From positions 1 to 64,000 of the forward strand of contig LADO01000058.1 of the NCBI GenBank assembly GCA_000961595.1: 64,000 nucleotides of DNA, given 5' to 3'. The stretch comes from Peptococcaceae bacterium BRH_c4b. Its GTDB lineage: Bacteria > Bacillota > Desulfotomaculia > Desulfotomaculales > Desulfocucumaceae. The position numbers and the translations under genes are program-made. Below are positions 1 through 6,018 of this stretch, piece by piece. The first letter of the stretch is position 1. Every line of letters begins with the position of its first letter. The notes beneath the pieces are model-generated. The model saw nothing but the letters and a program-made list of their open reading frames with translations, did no database searches and was not told the DNA's origin.

Positions 1-1
1 T

Positions 2-274
2 AATCCTGACTATCTTAATCTGTTAGAATCCTGGCGTATTAAAATCTCTATGGATGGTAAGGGTCAAGCCCTGGATAATGTGAGAACAGAACGGTTTTTC
101 CGGACTTTAAAATATGACTGCGTTTACATCAATGAATTCAACAGCCCCCGGGAGTTGAGAATTGCTTTGAACCAATACATTCTAGTGTACAATACCTATC
201 GTCCCCATTCTTCCATTGGAGGACAATGCCCGGCCCAAGTCTATGATGGTAAGCATCATCAAGAAGTTGCATGA
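2..274 (+). CDS. IS3-family transposase (OrfB-type), C-terminal part, cut by window start
   Basis: The reading frame is already open at base 2, so only the last 90 or so residues of the protein are seen. The visible part is the end of the rve/DDE integrase core: an ISMDGKG stretch, the helix with N-V-x-x-E-R-F-F-R-T-L-K containing the third catalytic acidic residue, and the Y-N-x-x-R-P-H-S-S-I-G-G tail typical of IS3-group transposases. It would cut and join DNA to move its insertion sequence. No terminal inverted repeat could be assigned downstream, so the right end of the element is not placed. Whether the gene is intact cannot be judged from this window. Confidence 0.9.
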   Translation, partial: NPDYLNLLESWRIKISMDGKGQALDNVRTERFFRTLKYDCVYINEFNSPRELRIALNQYILVYNTYRPHSSIGGQCPAQVYDGKHHQEVA

Positions 275-332
275 TATTGCAGCCAGAATTATTTTTACTT
301 TTTATGGTATCAATGGCCTAAATTAGCTAACC

Positions 333-469
333 CCCCTACCCGTGCATTTTACCCTTGACAATGAGGGCGAGTGTAGTAGGCTATTTAAGGCCAAGCAGGC
401 CCCGTAGGGCCTGCTTCCTTGCCTGCTTGAATACGCGAGCAGAGGCTCGTTGTCAAGGGCGGGTAGGGG
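333..469. repeat. Palindromic element with nested hairpins
   Basis: The outer arms are CCCCTACCCG (333-342) plus CCCTTGACAA (352-361), matched by TTGTCAAGGG (450-459) plus CGGGTAGGGG (460-469); the left arm carries 9 extra bases. Inside lie a perfect 10-bp stem, AAGCAGGCCC (393-402) with GGGCCTGCTT (407-416) around a CGTA loop, a 5-bp stem (436-440/445-449), and a direct repeat GCCTGCTT (409-416, 421-428). There is no coding frame of note. It could be a MITE-like repeat or a structured RNA; it lies 60 bp past the transposase fragment, but no link is shown. Confidence 0.6.
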
Positions 470-541
470 TCGTAAAAACACACAAACACGGAAAGGAGAA
501 TAACTTACAAAATCTTTTTCGTGTCTTGACAACGGGGGGCA

Positions 542-795
542 TTATAGTATGACAGAAAATATAAAGAAGAAGAAATAGCATTTGCCGATGCTGTTTGTAA
601 GGGTTTGTCCATTTTTATGCAATGCAATAAATATGCTTTCCTTTTCTGCCCGCTTGAAAATGGACTTTAGCTCCCCCGGTGCGAAATCAAATTGTCCCGT
701 GATGGTGTAAGAGGTATTGAGTTCATCATTATAACACCCCGCGTTAAGGCAATTTCTTTAAGAAGCCATTTTGTATAATGATTATATTTGCTCAT
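542..795 (-). pseudogene. Possible frameshifted remnant of a small protein
   Basis: On the minus strand an ATG at 795 opens a frame starting MSKYNHYTKWLLKEIAL. That frame soon degenerates, while a second frame, open from about 765 to the TAA at 542-544, continues with NAGCYNDELNTSYTITGQFD and then APGELKSIFKRAEKE. The two pieces join naturally near 745-760 if one base is lost or gained, which suggests a broken gene of roughly 80 residues. I do not recognise the family. The stretch could also be chance; the evidence is only the protein-like composition of the joined frames. Confidence 0.25.
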
Positions 796-1347
796 GCAAG
801 TTTGTGCAACTAGTCACAATAAACTTGTAATATTCTGAATTTATTATATTAAATAAATTTATTGATTTTAGCTCCAAAATCAATAACATGATAACAAATC
901 AATTAAGTCATCAATAATAAGTATAACTCATATAAATAGAACTGATATCAATAAAATAATGTAAGCATTCTGCAAACTCGGTTTCCTTATAAAGACACTA
1001 AAAATTTTAGACTAAGAAAACCCCAGAGACTTAATGCCAGTCTATGTCCTAGGTCACAAAAAGCAACCCCTAAGGGGGTTGCTTTTTGCATGTTCACCCG
1101 ACATGTCAGTCGAGCTGATGAGTTTGTAGTGATTATAAAAAAGAGTAGGAAGGGCGGGAATATCACGCTCATTTTCTAAGCTGTATTGTATATCGTCATC
1201 TTAGAAAGGCATGTTGCAGTGGCTTGATCACTGATAGTCATATTATTGGGTATTAGTGATCTGCGGAACTGGGCGCAGTGCAGGAGGGTAAATTCATGTA
1301 ATGTTCTGTAGCAATTATGCCTGGAAATGTTGCCTTGCTTGAAAACA
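796..1347. other. AT-rich intergenic stretch, no gene seen
   Basis: This part between the transposase fragment and the CBS-GGDEF gene is rich in A and T up to about 1000. Apart from the hairpin at 1058-1087 it holds only short frames without ribosome binding sites or recognisable protein motifs. Confidence 0.5.
1058..1087 (-). terminator. Intrinsic terminator, probably bidirectional
   Basis: A 13-bp perfect stem (AAAAAGCAACCCC at 1058-1070 with GGGGTTGCTTTTT at 1075-1087) closes a 4-base loop and has T runs on both strands. It lies about 260 bp beyond the stop of the minus-strand c-di-GMP operon and is its most likely terminator. Confidence 0.75.
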
Positions 1348-2184
1348 TTAGACAGTAAGGTACTTAACTCCCATTGACTTTGCTCTGGTTGATGCAAGGC
1401 TGGCTTTATTTATCAGGTTTTCAACAATATTTTTCTGTCTTACGGTATTTCTGTTGTACTTGCGTTTCCCTCCGCTTATACCTGCAGAAACCGTGACTGG
1501 AAACCCCGTTTTGATTGTATGATCAGCTATATTGTCGATGATTCCTATGATTAATTCTTCCGCCTGCCGGGTCTTTTTGGAGGTGACGACAACGAATTCA
1601 TCACCTCCATACCTGCATACGTAATCATTGTTGTCGTTCACATATTCCTTAAGGATGCCGGCTATAATTTTAAGGCAGTTATCACCGTTGACATGTCCGT
1701 ATTTTTTGTTGAATTCACCGAAGCTATTTATATCAAGCAGGATTACACTTATCTCGTTTCCTGCCTCTAGTAGCTTGGTAGCGATCATGTATATAAAAGA
1801 AGAATTGTAAATACCGGTAAGGTGGTCAGATAATTGGCTGACATATTTAATAATATTCTTTTTTGTTACTATGCCAACGATCTTTTCTTTTTCCGCCACC
1901 GGTAGTCGCTCTATATTGTTCGCCTTCATTAATTCGGCCACATCCCAGGTAGTGTCTAACGGGGAACAGCAGACTACCTTTTTAGTCATGGCGTCAGCTA
2001 CTATTCTATTGGGATGGTTGAGGCGAATGTCTCTTGATGTGATAATTCCTGAAAGCCTGTTTCCTTCAACAACGGGCAAACCGCCTATATTGTTTTCCTG
2101 CATGTATTCGGCAGCGAATAAAACACTTTTATCCGGGTGAATGGTAAGAACCGGGTTAGTCATAATATCCTTTACTTCTAACAT
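1348..2184 (-). CDS. CBS-pair diguanylate cyclase (GGDEF)
   Basis: This 278-residue protein has two CBS domains (about residues 1-118, beginning VKDIMTNPVLTI) followed by a GGDEF domain (about 120-278) with an intact R-Y-G-G-D-E-F signature; GGDEF is at 193-197. It should condense two GTP into cyclic di-GMP, with the CBS pair sensing a nucleotide ligand. There are no membrane segments, so it is cytosolic. It is the last gene of a three-gene minus-strand operon; the gap to the gene before it is 19 bp. A maker (this gene) and a probable destroyer (HD-GYP) of c-di-GMP sit in one operon behind a c-di-GMP riboswitch, implying feedback control of the signal. Confidence 0.9.
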   Translation of the reverse strand: MLEVKDIMTNPVLTIHPDKSVLFAAEYMQENNIGGLPVVEGNRLSGIITSRDIRLNHPNRIVADAMTKKVVCCSPLDTTWDVAELMKANNIERLPVAEKEKIVGIVTKKNIIKYVSQLSDHLTGIYNSSFIYMIATKLLEAGNEISVILLDINSFGEFNKKYGHVNGDNCLKIIAGILKEYVNDNNDYVCRYGGDEFVVVTSKKTRQAEELIIGIIDNIADHTIKTGFPVTVSAGISGGKRKYNRNTVRQKNIVENLINKASLASTRAKSMGVKYLTV

Positions 2185-2203
2185 TAAATAACCAGCTTCC
2201 TGT

Positions 2204-2563
2204 TCAAATAATAACTTCCTTGCAGACAGAAATTGTCAAATCCAGCTTTACCTTTAGCAGGGTTTTTTCGATGTTTATTTTGAGCGTTTCCTCTAACAAG
2301 TTATCGAGCAAGAGGTCTTTAGATATCCACCTGAATAGCGATATCCTCACGGCAACTGCCTCCACCGGCCCATCGTCAAAAATAATTAATTCGTACTGTT
2401 CGGGGGCAAGGGCATCTACCATTCTTCTCACTGCTTCCGGTCCTATGGGAGCACGTCGGCCAATTACCAGAACGTCTTGCATCGGCGGCAGTTCGAATTC
2501 TGAAAAGCGAATATTCATTTCGGCCTTTCTTTTACTCGAAACCTTCTTGCTAATGTCCTTCAT
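2204..2563 (-). CDS. Conserved-looking protein of unknown function in c-di-GMP operon
   Basis: The 119-residue product starts MKDISKKVSSKRKAE. I chose the ATG at 2563 because a GAAAGG ribosome site lies 9 bases upstream; an in-frame start at 2596 would overlap the HD-GYP stop. I recognise no family. A segment near residues 30-60 (QDVLVIGRRAPIGPEAVRRM) is followed by a beta-rich part and an amphipathic leucine/lysine-rich C-terminal helix. It is soluble and without a signal peptide. Its place between HD-GYP and GGDEF genes suggests a role in c-di-GMP signalling, but nothing in the sequence states it. Confidence 0.65.
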   Translation of the reverse strand: MKDISKKVSSKRKAEMNIRFSEFELPPMQDVLVIGRRAPIGPEAVRRMVDALAPEQYELIIFDDGPVEAVAVRISLFRWISKDLLLDNLLEETLKINIEKTLLKVKLDLTISVCKEVII

Positions 2564-2595
2564 GTTATAATTACCTTTCTCTCGGGTTATAACCA

Positions 2596-3189
2596 TTATG
2601 TAAAAGGGGTGATAGGGTGAAAGTTACTGGAAGTTCTTTTGATAAGCTTAATGATGCATGTTTCAAATTGCTCAACTAATTCGGGAGAAAACTGCAGGCC
2701 TTTATTTTTATTCAACTCATGCAAGGTTTCGAACAATGTTTTTGTTTTTTGATATGGCCTGCTGGTGGTCATAGCGTCAAAGGCGTCGGCTATAGTCACA
2801 ATTTGAGCCGGCTCAGGTATTTCATTTCCATTCAGACGCTCGTAGCCAGCTCCGTCCCAGCGTTCGTGATGATATAGAATTATAGGCAATATGCTTTGGT
2901 AGCCATTAAAATTCTTTATTAATTCTGAGCCGAGAACCGTATGTTTTTTTACAATGCCAAACTCTTCTTCTGTTAGTCTGCCCGGCTTGTTTAATAATTT
3001 TTCTTGTATTTTGGTTTTACCTATGTCATGAAGTAAAGCCCCGATGGCAAGTGCTTGTATTCTTTCGTTGTTGTATCCTATATATTCGGCGAGTCTTACC
3101 GATAAATAAGATACATTATATGAATGCGCGCGCAGTTCACCGGGAAAAATATCTACAATGTTTTTTGCCAACTCAGTATCAAGTTTCAT
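2596..3189 (-). CDS. HD-GYP domain protein, probable c-di-GMP phosphodiesterase
   Basis: The 197-residue protein is essentially one HD-GYP domain. The metal-binding HDIGK is near residues 54-58 and HHERWDGAGY near 107-116, followed by N-G-x-E-I-P and the D-A-F-D-A-M-T-x-x-R-P-Y motif. The name-giving GYP reads G-A-G-Y-E here, a common variation. HD-GYP enzymes hydrolyse c-di-GMP to pGpG or GMP. The start at 3189 is set by an AGGAGT site 4 bases upstream of the ATG; an upstream in-frame start at 3246 has no such site. It is the first gene after the c-di-GMP riboswitch and its ribosome site can be paired by a hairpin. Confidence 0.9.
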   Translation of the reverse strand: MKLDTELAKNIVDIFPGELRAHSYNVSYLSVRLAEYIGYNNERIQALAIGALLHDIGKTKIQEKLLNKPGRLTEEEFGIVKKHTVLGSELIKNFNGYQSILPIILYHHERWDGAGYERLNGNEIPEPAQIVTIADAFDAMTTSRPYQKTKTLFETLHELNKNKGLQFSPELVEQFETCIIKLIKRTSSNFHPITPFT

Positions 3190-3195
3190 GTTACT

Positions 3196-3235
3196 CCTAC
3201 TCTTAGGCGTGTGTGCATCGAATGAAGGGAGTAGG
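3196..3235 (-). promoter_or_regulatory. Ribosome-site sequestering hairpin (riboswitch output)
   Basis: On the minus strand CCTACTC (3235-3229) is complementary to GAGTAGG (3202-3196), which overlaps the AGGAGT ribosome site of the HD-GYP gene. The same CCTACTC could instead pair with a GAGTAGG inside the aptamer (about 3342-3336). That gives a plausible switch acting on translation start. The pairing is seen; the direction of control is inference. Confidence 0.5.
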
Positions 3236-3260
3236 TTATACAGCAAAAAACATTGTCTCT

Positions 3261-3367
3261 ACCGCAGCCTGGCAATCGTAACGGTAATGTAGCAGATTGT
3301 AATGCTTTACCGTTTTAGACCCATGGCTTTGCGCCCTACTCTTTCGATGGTAGTTTGCCTTTGTGAA
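3261..3367 (-). promoter_or_regulatory. Cyclic di-GMP-I (GEMM-I) riboswitch aptamer
   Basis: Read on the minus strand, this leader has the GEMM-I hallmarks in order: CACAAAGGCAAAC, a short stem capped by a GAAA tetraloop, the invariant GCAAAGCC, a second stem-loop starting with GGGTCTAAAACGG, and the closing TGCCAGGCTGCGG. The GAAA loop and its receptor, and the G and C that contact c-di-GMP, can be placed. It sits about 70 bases upstream of the HD-GYP start codon. It senses the product of the GGDEF gene in the same operon. Confidence 0.9.
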
Positions 3368-3489
3368 ACAGATTTATAATGTTACATCAAATATTATAAA
3401 ACCATATGTATACATATTACAACAAAAATAAACCGTCAATATAATTATTTTGTCAAATAATTATATTGCGTGGGATTTGATGTTAATAA

Positions 3490-3819
3490 ATGTTGAAAAA
3501 AACTGTAGGGAAAAACATACGCGCAATCAGAAAACTAAAGGGTTTTTCTCAGGGTGAGCTTGCTCTTCGCGCAGGTTTTACACCCTCTTATTGGGGATAC
3601 CTTGAAAGAGGTCAGAAAAACCCTTCTGTAGAGCTTGTTGAGAAAGTAGCGGCAGCTCTTGAGATTGAACCGTATATTTTATTTGTCGATTCATCCCCCG
3701 GAAATCTTCCTTCAGAAATAACACAGTTGTTCTATATAATCAGCAGCATGGGCCAAATACACATGAAATTTATACAGGATGTTTTAAACGCGTATATTAA
3801 GGCCCATAAACTACAGTAA
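3490..3819 (+). CDS. XRE-family helix-turn-helix regulator
   Basis: This 109-residue protein has an N-terminal lambda-repressor-like HTH_3 domain (residues 5-60; the recognition part reads FSQGELALRAGFTPSYWGYL, then ERG and NPSVELVEKVAAAL). A C-terminal part of about 45 residues of unknown function follows. It would bind DNA as a dimer. It is transcribed away from the c-di-GMP operon, sharing a 240-bp AT-rich divergent region, so it may regulate that operon; this is inference. No strong ribosome site precedes the ATG, so the start is less certain. Confidence 0.85.
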   Translation: MLKKTVGKNIRAIRKLKGFSQGELALRAGFTPSYWGYLERGQKNPSVELVEKVAAALEIEPYILFVDSSPGNLPSEITQLFYIISSMGQIHMKFIQDVLNAYIKAHKLQ

Positions 3820-3959
3820 TAGAGGAAGTCAATAATAGTTTTTTCGTGTGTATCGTGTAAAAACAAGCTGGACAGGTTTAGTTAAATGCCAGGGTCGGGC
3901 TCAATCTCGGAAGAAATCCTTGATTAAAATTAAGATCAATACAATGTAACGTAACGGTT

Positions 3960-3986
3960 AAGAAGGCACGGTTGGGGCCTTCTTTT
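3960..3986 (+). terminator. Hairpin with T-rich tail downstream of the XRE gene
   Basis: An 8-bp stem AAGAAGGC (3960-3967) / GCCTTCTT (3977-3984) is followed by a short T run. It lies 140 bp after the XRE stop and 80 bp before miaB. The rest of 3820-4062 shows nothing else. Confidence 0.55.
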
Positions 3987-4062
3987 AGTTCGGTTAAAGT
4001 ATGTTATAATGGAACACAGCATTGAAATGGTAAAAATTATACTGCAAAAATAGGTGATATAG

Positions 4063-5397
4063 ATGAGCACTTTAAAGCAAAAAAAGTATCTAATAATTAC
4101 CTTCGGCTGTCAGATGAACGAGCACGACGCGGAGGTTATGGCTGGTACCCTTGAACAACTGGGCTATATCAACACCGATGACCGCGAGGAAGCGGATATT
4201 ATACTGATCAATACCTGTTGTGTCAGGGAAACTGCCGAAAATAAAGTTTACGGACTGCTGGGAAGGTTAAGAAAACTAAAAGAAAAAAACCATGAATTAA
4301 TCATAGCCATCGGAGGGTGCATGACCCAGCAGGAGGAGACGGCATTAAAGATTAAGCAGCGCTTCAGCCATGTGGATTTAATCTTCGGTACGCACAGCCT
4401 GCATGAGCTGCCTGACCTGATCAGGAAAATTGAAGCAAAGCGTAGCCGGCTGCTGATACATAAGCGGGAACACCAGGGAGTATTTGAAAACCTGCCCATA
4501 AAAAGGGGGCCGGGAATAAAAGCCTGGGTACCGGTTACATACGGCTGCAACAATTTCTGTACCTACTGTATTGTGCCATACGTCAGGGGCAGGGAACGCA
4601 GCAGGAAGCCGGTGGACATATGCAGTGATATTGATAAACTGGCCCGGGCAGGTTTCCAGGAAGTTACCCTGCTTGGTCAAAATGTTAATTCATACGGCAA
4701 GGACCTTGGCAATACAGACTTTGCGGATTTACTATCCCGGGTGAACGCAATTGATGGTATAACCAGAATTAGATTCATGACTTCCCATCCCAGAGATTTT
4801 ACCGGATCGCTAATCAAAGCCGTTACCGGGCTGGACAAGGTGTGTGAACATATCCACCTCCCGGTGCAGGCAGGAAGCGACACTATACTGAAAGCAATGA
4901 ACAGGGGTTATTCCAGGGAATATTATTTTGAACTGGTTCAGACCATAAGAAGTCATATCCCCGGCGTGTCCCTCACCACGGATATTATGGCCGGCTTTCC
5001 AGGTGAAACCGAAGCAGATTTTGAGGAGACTCTCGAGCTGCTAGAGAAAATCCGTTTTGACGGAGCCTTTACCTTTGTTTATAACGTCCGGGAGGGAACC
5101 CCGGCGGCCAAAATGCCGGGACAGGTGCCGGAAGAAGTTAAAAGCAGCAGAATAAAAAGGCTTGTGGATTTGCAAAATGCCATATCACTGCAACTAAACC
5201 AAAGCGAAGTCGGCAGGCTGCACGAGGTTCTAGTCGATGGTTCCAACAAGACCAACGCAAACCTGTTAAGTGGCAGGACCAGAACCAATAAGCTGGTGAA
5301 ATTTTCCGCAGCCGGAAAATCTCCCGGAGATACGGTCCGGGTACTGATCAAAAGCAGCGCCCTTACTTACCTGGAGGGCGAAATAGTTTCAGAGTAA
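4063..5397 (+). CDS. miaB: tRNA-2-methylthio-N6-isopentenyladenosine synthase MiaB
   Basis: This 444-residue radical-SAM methylthiotransferase adds the 2-methylthio group to i6A37 of tRNAs reading UNN codons. The N-terminal UPF0004 domain carries its three cluster cysteines (C16, C52, C86). The radical SAM motif C-N-N-F-C-T-Y-C holds the second cluster cysteines (about C162, C166, C169), and a TRAM domain ends the protein. Length and order are normal for MiaB. An AGGTGAT site precedes the ATG. Its substrate modification i6A is made by MiaA, encoded about 10 kb downstream in the same gene run. Confidence 0.96.
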   Translation: MSTLKQKKYLIITFGCQMNEHDAEVMAGTLEQLGYINTDDREEADIILINTCCVRETAENKVYGLLGRLRKLKEKNHELIIAIGGCMTQQEETALKIKQRFSHVDLIFGTHSLHELPDLIRKIEAKRSRLLIHKREHQGVFENLPIKRGPGIKAWVPVTYGCNNFCTYCIVPYVRGRERSRKPVDICSDIDKLARAGFQEVTLLGQNVNSYGKDLGNTDFADLLSRVNAIDGITRIRFMTSHPRDFTGSLIKAVTGLDKVCEHIHLPVQAGSDTILKAMNRGYSREYYFELVQTIRSHIPGVSLTTDIMAGFPGETEADFEETLELLEKIRFDGAFTFVYNVREGTPAAKMPGQVPEEVKSSRIKRLVDLQNAISLQLNQSEVGRLHEVLVDGSNKTNANLLSGRTRTNKLVKFSAAGKSPGDTVRVLIKSSALTYLEGEIVSE

Positions 5398-5543
5398 CTT
5401 TATTGACATATTTAAAAAAATAAGTCTAAAATTTTGCCAGAGGGAGGATAATTGACTCTGCCATGGAAATAAACTAAAAACAATATTGAAACCGTACCGG
5501 GGTGTAATCGCATCCTTTAAGCGGCAATACGGAGGTGTAATTA

Positions 5544-5933
5544 ATGCCTGTACTTGATAAAGCCAGGGAATTGGGAGAGGAAATTTCATCCTCGCAGGAG
5601 TTATTACGGATGAGGGATACCCAAAACGCCATGCTGGCCAGCCCTGAGGCCAGTAATCTGGTAGGAGAGTTCAATGACAAACAAAAGAAATACATGGCCC
5701 TCAGATCACAGGGGATTGAATTGAACGAAAGCCAGCAAAAAGATGTTGAAGATCTGGAAAAAAGAATGCTGGATAACCCGCTGATTGTTGATTTTTTCCG
5801 GGCACAACAGGAGTTTGAAAGAATGCTGGAGGGAATAAACAATATCATCAGCAGTGCAATTTCCGGAGAATCATCTTCTTGCGCTGGAGGGGCCTGCTCC
5901 GATGACTGCTGCTCTTCCTGCAGTGGTTGTTAA
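5544..5933 (+). CDS. YlbF/YmcA-family protein with cysteine-rich tail
   Basis: This 129-residue protein has a Com_YlbF helical domain (about residues 1-110). Characteristic features are the helix pair VLDKARELGEEISSSQE and MRDTQNAMLASPEA and the F-x-x-x-Q-x-x-F-E-R-M-L end. In Bacillus, YlbF and YmcA form a complex with YaaT that affects RNase Y-dependent mRNA processing. The last 20 residues hold seven cysteines in CxxxxC, CC and CxxC spacing, which ordinary family members need not have; they could bind metal or an iron-sulfur cluster. GGAGG stands 7 bases before the ATG. A terminator follows. Confidence 0.85.
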   Translation: MPVLDKARELGEEISSSQELLRMRDTQNAMLASPEASNLVGEFNDKQKKYMALRSQGIELNESQQKDVEDLEKRMLDNPLIVDFFRAQQEFERMLEGINNIISSAISGESSSCAGGACSDDCCSSCSGC

Positions 5934-5943
5934 GGTTCGTAAT

Positions 5944-5967
5944 CCCGGCTTTCAGGCCGGGTTTTTT
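5944..5967 (+). terminator. Intrinsic terminator after the ylbF-like gene
   Basis: Stem CCCGGC (5944-5949) / GCCGGG (5956-5961) is followed by six T. It separates the ylbF-like gene from mutS. Confidence 0.85.
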
Positions 5968-6018
5968 CCTTTTTGCAGACAATTATTTATGTTATAATTT
6001 TGCCAGGAGGGATTGACG

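Noticed and set aside
1176-1397. 73-residue minus-strand frame
   Set aside because: It overlaps the end of the CBS-GGDEF gene, has no ribosome site and no protein-like features.
3490-3819. XRE gene as a toxin-antitoxin antitoxin
   Set aside because: No toxin gene is adjacent; the neighbours are c-di-GMP genes and miaB.
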